From the NCBI RefSeq assembly GCF_022549695.1, contig NZ_JAKZGS010000025.1:1-45682 (forward strand): a DNA stretch of 45,682 nt. The letters are read 5' to 3'. The translations under genes were made by a program, and so were the position numbers. The notes under the pieces are model-generated. The model had not been told where the DNA came from. It did not search any database and saw only the letters and a list, made by a program, of their open reading frames with translations. The DNA is from Belliella calami. GTDB taxonomy: Bacteria > Bacteroidota > Bacteroidia > Cytophagales > Cyclobacteriaceae. This document shows, piece after piece, positions 26,232-36,008 of this stretch (position 1 is its first letter; the number at the start of each line of letters is the position of its first letter).

Positions 26232-26499
26232 AGAGGTCTTCTGTTTTCTTTTTCATCAAGTACCTTTCACGGGCAAACTTCTCCAGAAGTTCATTATTAC
26301 TCATCAATTCCTGCCTATCTTGCTTTATTTTTTCCTTTCTATCTAGAAGATATTCCTTTTGATTTTCCAATTCCTTCACTTTGGAATTTAGTTTAAACTG
26401 CGAAAAAATATCATTTGAATCGATGAAAATCATCCATAACACAAACAATGTTGTGAATACAAAATAAAAATTCTTAGTGTATTTTAGGTATTTTCTCAT
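26209..26499 (-). CDS. FtsB/DivIC-like septum formation initiator
   Basis: A 96-residue single-pass membrane protein: short cytoplasmic start, a membrane helix (about 12-28, YFVFTTLFVLWMIFI), then a coiled coil (about 36-75) and the conserved FARERYLMKKKTEDLYVI ending. This is the layout of FtsB/DivIC, which links divisome assembly proteins to septal peptidoglycan synthesis. A -7-like box TATATTTG lies at 26522-26529 upstream, next to a MITE insertion. It overlaps the barrel gene downstream by 23 nt. Confidence 0.87.
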   Translation of the reverse strand: MRKYLKYTKNFYFVFTTLFVLWMIFIDSNDIFSQFKLNSKVKELENQKEYLLDRKEKIKQDRQELMSNNELLEKFARERYLMKKKTEDLYVIIQDK

Positions 26500-26536
26500 T
26501 TTATGAAAAGCAAATATTTAACAAATATAGAAAATT

Positions 26537-26678
26537 ATGATTATCCGCAATTACACCAGAAGGTAAATAAAACAATTGGACCAAGCGGATAATTGTCGAC
26601 GGATGACAGTCGACAGCAGCTGAATTCAAAGTTTGTACCTAATTAAATATGGGTACTGGTGTGAAAGCGGATATTCAT
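26537..26678 (+). mobile_element. MITE-like element copy D
   Basis: A 142-bp element with ends ATGATTATCCGC and the complement of ATGAATATCCGC, flanked by a perfect 10-bp target duplication ATAGAAAATT (26527-26536 and 26679-26688). About 48 bp in lies an inverted end copy GCGGATAATTGTC, followed by a GTCGACGGATGACAGTCGAC dyad. The exact duplication marks it as a recent insertion. It lies between the FtsB-like gene and yaaA; the short frame across 26633-26821 is not a credible gene. Confidence 0.85.
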
Positions 26679-26797
26679 ATAGAAAATTCAACAACATAGA
26701 TAAAGTACGAATCTATAATAAATCAGGTCTGCATCAACTATGTCTCGTCTTAGAGTTTCCTGACGCTTATTTACTGTTCCACACACTGCGCTCAAAA

Positions 26798-27541
26798 TCA
26801 CCTTACAAACCTCCACTCTGAACCATCTCCATGCAATTCGTAACCAGCTTCGCTGAATGTCTTCAATTGCTCCGGGTCATTGATTCTATTTTTGATGATA
26901 AAATCAGTCATAAGCCCTCGGGCTTGCTTGGCAAAAATTCCGACTATTTGATATTTGCCATTTTTGTATTCCTGAAAAACAGGTGATACAACTTGGGACT
27001 TCAACTCATCTTGAGCTACAGCCTTGAAGTATTCCTGAGAAGCCAAATTGACAATAGGCTCACCTGAAGCGGCCGAATTGATAGCTTTTACGATCCTATT
27101 ACTCCAAAATTCATAGAGGTTTTTACCCTTCTTATTCTCCAATTTGATTCCCATTTCCAACCTATATGGTTGAATCAGATCCAACGGTTTCAATAAGCCA
27201 TACAACCCTGATAAAATCCTGAGGTGATTTTGCGCAAACTCAAAATCATCTTTTGAATAATTATCTACATCGATTTTGGTATAAACATCCCCTTTGAATG
27301 CCAACAGCGCCTGCTTTGCATTGTCTGGGTCAAACGATTTTTTGAATTCTTTGTATCTCTTTTCGTTTAAAGATGCAATATTTTCGCTTACCCCCATCAG
27401 TTTTCTTATCTCGTCAGTACTTTTCTTTTTCATGATAGATACCAATTCAAAGGTTTCTTTTTGAAAATCCGGGGTTGTAAAAACTTCAACATCCGTACTC
27501 GTTAAGTCTAATGTTTTTGCAGGAGAAATTAATGTAATCAT
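26798..27541 (-). CDS. yaaA: Peroxide stress protein YaaA
   Basis: A 247-residue cytoplasmic protein of the YaaA/DUF328 family. It begins with the family signature MITLISPAKTLDL and contains GDVYTKIDVDNYSKDDFEFAQNHLRILSGLYGLLKPLD and a RLEMG motif. YaaA lowers intracellular free iron during peroxide stress in E. coli and has DNA-binding ability. It follows the giant T9SS protein gene by 11 bp; it is probably read on the same transcript, but a functional link is doubtful. Confidence 0.93.
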   Translation of the reverse strand: MITLISPAKTLDLTSTDVEVFTTPDFQKETFELVSIMKKKSTDEIRKLMGVSENIASLNEKRYKEFKKSFDPDNAKQALLAFKGDVYTKIDVDNYSKDDFEFAQNHLRILSGLYGLLKPLDLIQPYRLEMGIKLENKKGKNLYEFWSNRIVKAINSAASGEPIVNLASQEYFKAVAQDELKSQVVSPVFQEYKNGKYQIVGIFAKQARGLMTDFIIKNRINDPEQLKTFSEAGYELHGDGSEWRFVR

Positions 27542-27552
27542 ATATAATTAAG

Positions 27553-30500
27553 CTAATCAATAACCAAGATTGCTTCTCTCAGTGTTTTCGTGATATTTTG
27601 ATTGTTACTTCTAAACTGCACAACCACCGGATATGTTCCAATGGGTACAATCTTTCCATTTACAGTACCATCCCATGGACAATAACCATTAGTTGTATCA
27701 CTTGGCAAGTTATTTTCTTCACAATAGAAAATCAATTCCCCCCAACGATTGTAAATAAACACGGCCAATTCATCAATAAACTCATTGGTATATACTACAA
27801 ATTGTTTTTCAGGATTACTTGGATTCATAGCATTTGGAAATCTTACAGCAATATTACAATCTTCAATTACTTCAAATTCTACCTCTTCCTCACAACCCAA
27901 ATCATCAAAAACCAACAATCTATAGTTACCTGCTTCAGTAGGGGTAAATGTTGCTTCTGTTGATATTGGCAATTCCTCCCCTTCTTTGTACCATTCATAA
28001 TTATCATATTGCCCTGGATCAATTTCAATCAAAACATTCTCTGAAGCACAAATTGAATAGGATGGAAGTAATTCAGGCGCTACCAAGTCAGACTTTCTTA
28101 TAGAAACCTGTTCTCTTCCAACTACACACCCAAAAGCATTTCTTATCTCAACCTCGTACAGACCATCTTCTTCTGCAATGAACACACTTGAATCTTCAAA
28201 ATCTGGATCAGGAACCCTATTCCCACCTATTATTTCAAACCATTCAATGCCAAATCCATCAAAATCTCCACTCAAAGTAATAATTGTAAATTCGCTCTCT
28301 TCGCAAAAAGGATTAACTACCAAATCAAAATCCAATTCATCATCAAATTCTTCCGCAGTAAATGCTATTGGAGGAGTTGGACAATTTGAACCAACTCTTG
28401 GCTGTACATCAAGTGTATAATCCCCTGCTTCTCTAGGTCTGAAAGTCTGGCTTCTGCCTACGACTTCACCAGCATCATTTCTCCAGAAAAAGAAAACATC
28501 TTCTGGGACAGTGCCTGTCAAGATTGCATTATAAGAAATCCCCTCTACGCAATCTACCTGCACATCAGAAACCTCAAATTGAATTGCATCATTGACCGTC
28601 AAATTGATTCTTCTTTCTCTAGGACAAAAATCAGGATCTTGCCCTTCCCCATAGACGATATACTCACCAGATTCAATCAACAAATAAATTCCATCTATAT
28701 CTGGAATCACTAGATTTCCATTAGGGTCCGTGATGGTGAAAACTAGATTTTGCTGAGTCAAAATGTCCAACTCAAAGCTTTCACATGCCACCACATTTGA
28801 AGGGACTGAAAAATCAACCAAGAATCTCCTTTCGATAGTCACTTCCCCTACAGGTATCGCACAGCCTGTCGCATCATCGTCCACTTGCACTTCATAATCT
28901 CCAAATCTAAGATCCTGGATAAGCGTAACTTGCCCATCTAAGTTCCCGGTAATTTCTTCTCCATCTCCTTGGCGCGTAATGGTGTAGGAATATGTCCCCG
29001 TAGGTGGTGCACTGAGTTCGATAGAGATAGTACCCGGTAAAATTTCATTGATTCCACAGGATTCATCTGTGCTATCCAAGCTCACACCGACAAGTTCTGC
29101 TGGTGGATCTAAATTTAAAATTGTGGCAGTGCGTGTAAATTCACATCCAAAAGCAGTCTGAGCTCTTATCGTATAATTCCCTGGTGCTAAATCAGCAAAT
29201 TCAAAAACTTCTCCAGCTGGAACATTGGCAAACAACTCACCCGTTTCCATAATTTCCAATTCCGATAGATCAATCAGTATTTCAATCTCAAAAATACCGT
29301 CATCCGAATCACAATCCGTAGCAGGTGTTTCATCTCTAATCTCAAAATTTGGTAATGGAAAAACTTCTAGCTGAAGTACTTTTTCAACCAAACACCCAGG
29401 GACGATTGGGTCTTCTGTTACAAAAATAATCTGATAAAGACCTGGACTAGGCAAGTTCAAAGCAGGTGTGATTTCAAGTTCAAATGCTTCTCCTACTGAA
29501 AACGGAATCCTGTCAGGAGAACCGTCAAGTTGATAAAACCATTCTCCCGACACAGGGGTATCTGGAGCAAAAACAACCAAAGTCTCATCATAACAAACTT
29601 CTTCTGCAGTCTGAGTCAAATCAAATTCAAAAGCTGGCCCTACAAAAACAGACCTTGTTGATGGACATGCATCAAAAAACTCTTCATCACCAGTTTCCCT
29701 GAAAGAGACCGTTACGGTATAAATACTTTCCTCTTCTACAGTAATTTCATTGGAATTTTCATCCCCAAACTGAATTCCAGCTGCATTTCTCCATTCGAAA
29801 TCATACAACCCATCAGCAGGATCATATCCATCAATGGCAGTCAATGTAATCGGGGAACCACTACAAAGCGTAATATCATCTGCAAGGGTAATCGCTGGAG
29901 GAGCTACCACTAGCACCTCAATGCTATTGTTTTCATTGTAGTATTCAGGATCGCCACACCTGTCAACCCTTAAAGTCACTGTGTGCAAACCTTCTCTTTG
30001 GAAAAAATAAGTCAAAGTTTGATTCTCTTCCCCTGGTCCACCCAGTTCAGACTCAATCACTTCGCCATCCTCATGCACAATCGTCCAGAAGTAACTATCA
30101 ATATCTGGTTCACCTGCACCTTCAAACAAACCTTCGGCTCCATTTTCTGGATCAATACACAACCTCTCAGGGCCACTGATGGCAGGTTCGGGAATACTAC
30201 TGCCAGACTGCTGCACAAATGATGGAAGTCCTAAATTCGAAGATGTGCCAGGCAGGAGCTGAAACCCTTCGGTTGTACCCGTACTAGGCTCACAAAGTCC
30301 TCCAGGTTGAATCGTACCTAAGAAATTCTGTCCAGGTCTTGCTACATAAATATCTCCCATTGGCCCCATTTGGATAGCTCCTATTGGGCCATTGATCCCA
30401 AGATCATTTCTTGTATCTAAAATACACTCTGCTCTTTGGGCGCTTGTTGTAGCTGTTTCGAAACACGCCCCACAACTCAAATCATCGTCCTCATCTTGTG

Positions 30501-33117
30501 AACTCGGACTTTGAATGATAAACTCTTCTACTTTCCCACCATTACCCGTATAGGTGACAAACATTCTGTCTCCTTCATCGGAAAACTCCACCCCATACAC
30601 ATCATCTCCATTACAATCCAAATCTACGATAGCATATTCCGTGAGTGCTCCAGTACTTTGGTCAAAATCAAAAATCTCTACACTGCTACATGCCCCATCC
30701 TGTATAGTCACAGCTACTTTTGTACCATCAGGGCTAAACTTCATGCTTCCTACCCCAGTGTCAAATCCGTGATTAGAACCAACAGAAGAAAAAACAGGTG
30801 GGCCAATCCCCAAAGAGCCTACTGGATACGCCCTAAAGGTATTATTTCCCAATTCATGAAAAAGCACCCAAGTAGTATCCCCTGCTGCGATGGCCGCTGA
30901 ATGTTGTGTAGCTGGACTGAATAAGAAATTATCACTGGTCACTACATTCCCAACACCTGTAGGATTTTCAGCCTTGATATCGACTAGGGAAAACTTCACT
31001 TGACTGTTGCCGTCAGCAGCTGTAGATGTAGTAAATAAGTAAAAGATTGTCTCATCCTGAGGAATGGCAACCGCCAAAACTCCCTCCGAGGCTTGGTTAC
31101 TCCCCCCGATATCTTCGCCATTTTCCATGACATCTCCATTCAAATCCCAAACTGTAGATCCATCTGTGTAAAATAAAACTTGACCAGTTTCATCAGAGAT
31201 AGTAGTTGTGCCTGCGGGAATATTATTTGGATGTGTAACCGCTCTTGGCAAAGGCCCATCTGGATCATCTGGATCTGGATTGAAGTCCATCCCTGCTTGA
31301 TCTCCAAAATACCATACTTGATTGCTCTGGTCATCTAAGTCCCACATTCGGATCCTTATGCTTGCATAAGCATAACATGAAGAACCTTCTTCTCTAACCA
31401 AAGCCCAGTACAACCCTGGCTCACACACTTCATTTGGTGCCTCTGGCCCCCATCCTTCATCACGCTTGTTAGACCAGAAGTATTCATAATTTCCTCCGCC
31501 TCCTTGGCCTGGACCACCTACACCACCTCCACCTGGCCCTCCAGAGCCTTGTCCTCCTCCTTGATCCCCTCCTCCTTGTTGTGCCTCAAGAAGTGGCATC
31601 AAATCAATACAGCTAGGTGCACAAAGTGTGGTGTCTTGAGGAGTGAAGTTCGCCTCTAAGTCATTCTCAAGTAGATTAATCGTTTTGGTAACATCCCTGG
31701 TCGTACCATCAGCAAAAGTAACCGTAAGTGTTGCTGTTACGCTTTCTCCAGAAGTAGCCTCTTCAGGAAGCAACAAATGCTCTTGATTAAAGTCCATTTC
31801 CAATGGCTCGCCATCCTCATCAGTTAACGCTGGTTCAAAAGTCCATTCAAAACTAACTGGCCTATAGTTCTCCGGAGTTATTGAGCTTGTCAATTGAAGA
31901 GGATTATTGCTACAAGGTTCTTCGGGTTGCCAAGAAAAATCCACTTCAGCTTCAACATCTGCATTGGGTGCAAACTGCGGAAACACCCTTCCGCAGAAAT
32001 CCACTCCACCAAAAGGATCTTCGTTGATTTCTAGATCTTCAATTTCTTCCTCGTCAGGATTATCCACTCTTCCTACAAACTGTGGTCCCCCATCTACTTC
32101 TTCATAGATATAGTAAAGTCTCCCATCAGGACCTACTTTAATATCATAAAGCGCAAAAACATCATTTTCCAAAGGTATCAACTCAGGCTCGGCATCTAGG
32201 TCTGAAGATGGAACCCTCAGCAATTCATCACCTCTAGAAAAATAAATGTATTGTCCATCAGGACTGAATGCTGCTCCTTCAACGACATCATCTCCACCTG
32301 ATTGGGAAATCGCAGTAATAGCGCCAAAACTTCCCGTAGCGGTATCATAATCTATCAAAATCAGATCTTCATTTGGGTTTTCGGGAATCAGTAGCAGCTG
32401 ACCTGTGGCTTCATTAAAGATGATGGCTTTGGGGGTAAAAGGAATATTTAAATCATCTATTTGAGTGAAATCACCTTGCGTATCTTCAATTCTTCTTGAA
32501 ATTAAATTTCCACCAGAAAAATTAATCAAATAAGATGGGGATTGGGCTGATTTTACTACAGCGATTGCACCTGTAGCTGGGCCGATATTTTGATTAAATT
32601 CAATAACAGCCCCTAAAGGAGGTTGATTTCCAGTAGCGGCCCCCATTGCGTTCATATCTACTACTGCATATTGTAGTTGTCCAGTTGGAGAAACATAAAA
32701 AGAATAAAACAATTTATCTCCGTCAGGCTCGTAACTCAAGGGGCTGATTGCAACTTGCTGTCTTTCATCAATATTTCCGTTGACTCCATTAGCAGCACCT
32801 TGCATCTGTTGATTGTCATTATTATAAATCAAGACTCCATTGGTATAAAAAATAACATTTCCAGAAATCGGATCTACTGCAACAGCATTGTTGTTTTCTC
32901 CAACAACTATCGTCCCTGGCAACGACCTAATAACTGGTTCCCCTCCCCTTCCAAATGAAATATAGTTATTTTCCTCACTTGCACCACAATAGCCAAAAAT
33001 CCACTCGTTGTTATTTACCCCCTGGGAAAAACTTTTATTTATAATTAAAATGAAAGTCAACACACAAAAAAGTGCGAAAATTGAAATAAACTTGATAGAT
33101 TTAGAGGGGCTTTTCAT
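27553..33117 (-). CDS. Giant T9SS-secreted protein with PKD-like repeats and gliding-type C-terminal domain
   Basis: An 1854-residue exported protein (signal peptide ~1-32). Residues ~35-380 and ~597-960 are two related propeller-like modules (NEWIFGYCGASEENNY... and NQVWYFGDQAGMDF...). A Gly-rich linker is at ~509-542. Several immunoglobulin/PKD-like domains with repeated CFE/CEE-type cysteines follow. The last ~90 residues, from FPNAMNPSN through YNRWGELIF to WDGTVNGK and PIGTYPVVVQF, are a type-B T9SS sorting domain, so the protein should be secreted and kept at the cell surface. Its divergent neighbour is the PorP/SprF partner. Confidence 0.9.
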   Translation of the reverse strand: MKSPSKSIKFISIFALFCVLTFILIINKSFSQGVNNNEWIFGYCGASEENNYISFGRGGEPVIRSLPGTIVVGENNNAVAVDPISGNVIFYTNGVLIYNNDNQQMQGAANGVNGNIDERQQVAISPLSYEPDGDKLFYSFYVSPTGQLQYAVVDMNAMGAATGNQPPLGAVIEFNQNIGPATGAIAVVKSAQSPSYLINFSGGNLISRRIEDTQGDFTQIDDLNIPFTPKAIIFNEATGQLLLIPENPNEDLILIDYDTATGSFGAITAISQSGGDDVVEGAAFSPDGQYIYFSRGDELLRVPSSDLDAEPELIPLENDVFALYDIKVGPDGRLYYIYEEVDGGPQFVGRVDNPDEEEIEDLEINEDPFGGVDFCGRVFPQFAPNADVEAEVDFSWQPEEPCSNNPLQLTSSITPENYRPVSFEWTFEPALTDEDGEPLEMDFNQEHLLLPEEATSGESVTATLTVTFADGTTRDVTKTINLLENDLEANFTPQDTTLCAPSCIDLMPLLEAQQGGGDQGGGQGSGGPGGGGVGGPGQGGGGNYEYFWSNKRDEGWGPEAPNEVCEPGLYWALVREEGSSCYAYASIRIRMWDLDDQSNQVWYFGDQAGMDFNPDPDDPDGPLPRAVTHPNNIPAGTTTISDETGQVLFYTDGSTVWDLNGDVMENGEDIGGSNQASEGVLAVAIPQDETIFYLFTTSTAADGNSQVKFSLVDIKAENPTGVGNVVTSDNFLFSPATQHSAAIAAGDTTWVLFHELGNNTFRAYPVGSLGIGPPVFSSVGSNHGFDTGVGSMKFSPDGTKVAVTIQDGACSSVEIFDFDQSTGALTEYAIVDLDCNGDDVYGVEFSDEGDRMFVTYTGNGGKVEEFIIQSPSSQDEDDDLSCGACFETATTSAQRAECILDTRNDLGINGPIGAIQMGPMGDIYVARPGQNFLGTIQPGGLCEPSTGTTEGFQLLPGTSSNLGLPSFVQQSGSSIPEPAISGPERLCIDPENGAEGLFEGAGEPDIDSYFWTIVHEDGEVIESELGGPGEENQTLTYFFQREGLHTVTLRVDRCGDPEYYNENNSIEVLVVAPPAITLADDITLCSGSPITLTAIDGYDPADGLYDFEWRNAAGIQFGDENSNEITVEEESIYTVTVSFRETGDEEFFDACPSTRSVFVGPAFEFDLTQTAEEVCYDETLVVFAPDTPVSGEWFYQLDGSPDRIPFSVGEAFELEITPALNLPSPGLYQIIFVTEDPIVPGCLVEKVLQLEVFPLPNFEIRDETPATDCDSDDGIFEIEILIDLSELEIMETGELFANVPAGEVFEFADLAPGNYTIRAQTAFGCEFTRTATILNLDPPAELVGVSLDSTDESCGINEILPGTISIELSAPPTGTYSYTITRQGDGEEITGNLDGQVTLIQDLRFGDYEVQVDDDATGCAIPVGEVTIERRFLVDFSVPSNVVACESFELDILTQQNLVFTITDPNGNLVIPDIDGIYLLIESGEYIVYGEGQDPDFCPRERRINLTVNDAIQFEVSDVQVDCVEGISYNAILTGTVPEDVFFFWRNDAGEVVGRSQTFRPREAGDYTLDVQPRVGSNCPTPPIAFTAEEFDDELDFDLVVNPFCEESEFTIITLSGDFDGFGIEWFEIIGGNRVPDPDFEDSSVFIAEEDGLYEVEIRNAFGCVVGREQVSIRKSDLVAPELLPSYSICASENVLIEIDPGQYDNYEWYKEGEELPISTEATFTPTEAGNYRLLVFDDLGCEEEVEFEVIEDCNIAVRFPNAMNPSNPEKQFVVYTNEFIDELAVFIYNRWGELIFYCEENNLPSDTTNGYCPWDGTVNGKIVPIGTYPVVVQFRSNNQNITKTLREAILVID

Positions 33118-33200
33118 ATTTTACATTCTGCCAGTAAAACAACGCTAAGTCATTAACGTTTACCAACTACATTGAATATCTTAAATAAACGAACAAAAAC

Positions 33201-34253
33201 TTGATTAGGTCTTATCTACACCTTCTTTTTTTTACGATAATATTAATTTCTATTACGGAAACCGCATTGGCGCAAGATCCGCAATATAGTCAATATTATG
33301 CTGCTCCCTTATATTTAAATCCTGCATTTACTGGTGCAGAACAAGCTACACGGATTGGGGCCAATTATAGGAATCAATGGCCGGGAATGAATGCTCAATT
33401 CACTACATTTTCTGCATACATAGATACTTATCTGGATGACTATAATAGTGGCGTAGGCTTCCTTGTGATGAATGATGTAGAAGGCGCCGCAGAGTTGAGA
33501 TCTACTACTATCTCAGCGCTTTATTCTTATGAGCTTAGGATTGGTCAAGGTGCATATTTTAGACCTGGTTTTCAAGCCAGCTATATTAGAAGAGATATAG
33601 GATTTTTTGAAAATCTAGTGTTTGCAAATCAAATAGATCCGACAAACCCTTTTGGCCCAACACTTCCTGGGGACGAAATTCCAGGTCTTGGTGAGCCTGT
33701 CAATTTACTTTCGTTATCGTTTGGAGGATTGTTTTTTACCGAAAAATTTTGGTTAGGAGCATCTACGCACCACGTCAATCAACCTAACCAATCATTTATA
33801 GATGATGGACAGAGCAGTGCTCTTCCTATGAAATTGTCCATCCATTCTGGTTACAAAATCTCTTTGGGTTCAGGTGGATATAGAAATGATTTCACACACA
33901 TGTTCAAGGAGCGATATTTTGTACCTACAGTCAATTACAAAAGGCAAGGGCCATTTGAGCAATTGGATGTTGGAGCATATTTGTATATGGAGCCACTTAT
34001 AGTTGGCCTATGGTATCGAGGTCTTCCTTACAAACCTGTAGAGCAGCAAAGTAACCGAGACGCCATTGTCATGATGGTGGGAGTCAACCTGCTATCTGGA
34101 TTGAATATGGGATATAGTTTCGATTACACGGTTTCAAACCTTGGGATTCAGTCGGGTGGTGCACATGAAGTAAGCATTTCTTATGTTTTCCCAAGTCAAA
34201 ACCAAGGAAAACCAAAACGAAGAGATACTGTCCTTCCATGTCCGAAATTCTAA
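33201..34253 (+). CDS. PorP/SprF family type IX secretion membrane protein
   Basis: A 350-residue outer-membrane protein of the PorP/SprF family. A signal peptide ends near TALA-QDPQYSQYY, followed by the family start QYSQYYAAPLYLNPAFTGA and NYRNQWPGMNAQFTTF. The barrel ends in YVFPSQ. The start is taken as TTG at 33201, because no ATG occurs before the signal peptide and the next ATG is inside the mature protein. PorP/SprF proteins anchor or export giant type-B-tail proteins, and this one faces such a protein across 83 bp. It converges on ftsY with 5 bp between. Confidence 0.92.
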   Translation: MIRSYLHLLFFTIILISITETALAQDPQYSQYYAAPLYLNPAFTGAEQATRIGANYRNQWPGMNAQFTTFSAYIDTYLDDYNSGVGFLVMNDVEGAAELRSTTISALYSYELRIGQGAYFRPGFQASYIRRDIGFFENLVFANQIDPTNPFGPTLPGDEIPGLGEPVNLLSLSFGGLFFTEKFWLGASTHHVNQPNQSFIDDGQSSALPMKLSIHSGYKISLGSGGYRNDFTHMFKERYFVPTVNYKRQGPFEQLDVGAYLYMEPLIVGLWYRGLPYKPVEQQSNRDAIVMMVGVNLLSGLNMGYSFDYTVSNLGIQSGGAHEVSISYVFPSQNQGKPKRRDTVLPCPKF

Positions 34254-34258
34254 AGAAT

Positions 34259-35218
34259 TTATTTTTTCTTCTTAAATAAAGAGTCCACAAATTCCTTCCG
34301 GTTGAAAACTTGAAGGTCAGTCATCTTTTCACCCACTCCAATGTATTTTACTGGAATCTTGAATTGATCAGAAATACCGATGACTACGCCACCTTTGGCA
34401 GTCCCATCCAATTTGGTAATGGCAAGTGCATTGATATCGGTAGCTTTGGTGAATTCTTTGGCTTGCATAAAAGCATTTTGACCAGTGGAACCATCTAAAA
34501 CCAGAAGGATTTCATGCGGTGCGTCTTCAATAAATTTCTGCATGACTCTTTTGATTTTAGTCAATTCATTCATCAAATTCACCTTGGTATGGAGTCTTCC
34601 TGCTGTATCTACGATTACTACGTCCGCATTCATTTCAACTGCTTTTTTGACAGTGTCGAAGGCTACAGATGCTGGGTCAGTATTCATTCCATGGGAAATT
34701 ACAGGAACATCGACTCTTTTGCCCCAAAGGATCAATTGGTCCACAGCAGCAGCCCTAAAAGTATCCGCAGCGCCTAACACTACTGATTTACCGGCTAGTT
34801 TGAACTGATGTGCCAGCTTACCGATGGTTGTGGTTTTTCCTACACCATTCACCCCAACGACCATGATGACATAAGGTTTTTTGTCCGCCGGAAGGTCAAA
34901 ATCGGCCAAATCTACACTTTGATTTTCTTCAAGTAATCCTACAACTTCCTCTCTGAGAATCACATCGAGCTCTGCAGTATTTACATATTTATCTTTTGAG
35001 ACGCGTTCTTCAATCCTTCTGATAATCTTGATAGTGGTATCTACCCCAACATCAGAGGTGATCAGAATCTCTTCCAATTCATCAAGTATTTCCTCATCGA
35101 CTTTTGATTTGCCGACTACAGCCTTACTCAGTTTTGAAAAAATATTTTCACTTGATTTCTGAAGTCCTTGGTCTAGACTTTCTTTTTTCTCCTTGGAGAA
35201 GAATCCGAAAATTCCCAT
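34259..35218 (-). CDS. ftsY: Signal recognition particle receptor FtsY
   Basis: A 319-residue SRP-receptor GTPase that docks ribosome-nascent-chain complexes at the inner membrane. It has a short acidic/basic N-terminal region, the helical N domain, then the G domain with P-loop GVNGVGKTT (122-130), DTAGR, ALLVLDGSTG-type G3 region and TKLDGTAKGG. It lacks the long A domain of E. coli FtsY, as is usual in this phylum. It lies on the minus strand downstream of the DUF4295-rpmG-rpmB unit, beyond a terminator. Confidence 0.97.
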   Translation of the reverse strand: MGIFGFFSKEKKESLDQGLQKSSENIFSKLSKAVVGKSKVDEEILDELEEILITSDVGVDTTIKIIRRIEERVSKDKYVNTAELDVILREEVVGLLEENQSVDLADFDLPADKKPYVIMVVGVNGVGKTTTIGKLAHQFKLAGKSVVLGAADTFRAAAVDQLILWGKRVDVPVISHGMNTDPASVAFDTVKKAVEMNADVVIVDTAGRLHTKVNLMNELTKIKRVMQKFIEDAPHEILLVLDGSTGQNAFMQAKEFTKATDINALAITKLDGTAKGGVVIGISDQFKIPVKYIGVGEKMTDLQVFNRKEFVDSLFKKKK

Positions 35219-35251
35219 AGTATTTACAATTTGAGCCCGAATATAATAAAA

Positions 35252-35283
35252 AAGTCCCTCTAGAGTCTTACTCCGAGGGACTT
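35252..35283 (-). terminator. Intrinsic terminator after the DUF4295 gene
   Basis: AAGTCCCTC (35252-35260) pairs with GAGGGACTT (35275-35283). Read on the minus strand the stem is followed by a T-rich run (complement of TATAATAAAA), so it ends the rpmB-rpmG-DUF4295 transcript before ftsY. Confidence 0.85.
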
Positions 35284-35311
35284 TATATTTGCAAACCAGT
35301 GCAAATGATAA

Positions 35312-35464
35312 TTATTTGTTCAATGTTTCCTGAACCATAGTGGTTGGAACCATCTCTTCTCTGAAGGTGTAAGCACCAGTTTTTTCAGACTTAACAGCCT
35401 TGATAACTTTAGCGTAAGTTACACCACCTTCTTTCTTTAGGGTTGCTACTACTTTCTTAGCCAT
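35312..35464 (-). CDS. DUF4295 family protein (small Bacteroidota ribosome-associated gene)
   Basis: A 50-codon gene, product starting MAKKVVATLKKEGGVTYAKV and ending MVQETLNK. It matches DUF4295, a tiny basic Bacteroidota family regularly found directly after rpmG and rpmB, as here. The context suggests a role in ribosomes or translation, but the function is not established. The terminator follows 28 bp later. Confidence 0.9.
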   Translation of the reverse strand: MAKKVVATLKKEGGVTYAKVIKAVKSEKTGAYTFREEMVPTTMVQETLNK

Positions 35465-35507
35465 TTCTTTGAGGTTTTATATATTGTCTATTGACAACAG
35501 TCCTTGA

Positions 35508-35690
35508 TTATTTAATTTCTTTATGAACCGTCACTTTTTTCAAGATAGGGTTGAATTTTTTCAATTCCAATCTCTCAGTAGTATTCTTACGGTTTTTTGT
35601 TGTGATGTATCTTGAAGTACCTGGAACACCAGAAGCTTTGTGCTCTGTACATTCCATAATCACTTGTACTCTGTTACCTTTCTTAGCCAT
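35508..35690 (-). CDS. rpmG: 50S ribosomal protein L33
   Basis: A 60-residue basic protein starting [18 protein letters not shown], with the family segment [23 protein letters not shown]. It has a single Cys rather than two CxxC pairs, so it is the zinc-independent (C-) form of L33. It lies between rpmB (31 bp upstream) and the DUF4295 gene (43 bp downstream) on one transcript. Confidence 0.97.
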   Translation of the reverse strand: MAKKGNRVQVIMECTEHKASGVPGTSRYITTKNRKNTTERLELKKFNPILKKVTVHKEIK

Positions 35691-35721
35691 CGCTCTGATT
35701 CTTTATAAAGAGTAAATCTTA

Positions 35722-35964
35722 TTATTTAATGATAATGTAACCTTCGTTTTGAGCTTTTTTCAAAACAGAACTGATACCATTCTTGTTGATGGTTCTCAAA
35801 GCCTTTGAACAAACTTTCAATGTGATCCAAGCATCTTCTTCAGGCACATAAAAAGATTTCTTATGTAAGTTTGGAAGGAATTTACGCTTGGTCTTGTTGT
35901 TCGCATGCGATACATTGTTACCTACTTGAGGCCTCTTACCGGTGATGTCACAAACTTTTGCCAT
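35722..35964 (-). CDS. rpmB: 50S ribosomal protein L28
   Basis: An 80-residue basic protein with the L28 hallmarks [23 protein letters not shown] and LPNLHKKSF, a large-subunit ribosomal protein. It is the first gene of the rpmB-rpmG-DUF4295 operon; the promoter is at 36009-36039. Confidence 0.97.
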   Translation of the reverse strand: MAKVCDITGKRPQVGNNVSHANNKTKRKFLPNLHKKSFYVPEEDAWITLKVCSKALRTINKNGISSVLKKAQNEGYIIIK

Positions 35965-36008
35965 GATATATGATCGTAATATTTAAGACGTTTTTATAAT
36001 TGAGTCTG

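Noticed and set aside
26633-26821. Short plus-strand frame overlapping copy D and the end of yaaA
   Set aside because: It crosses a recent insertion and runs antisense into yaaA; no family or start context.
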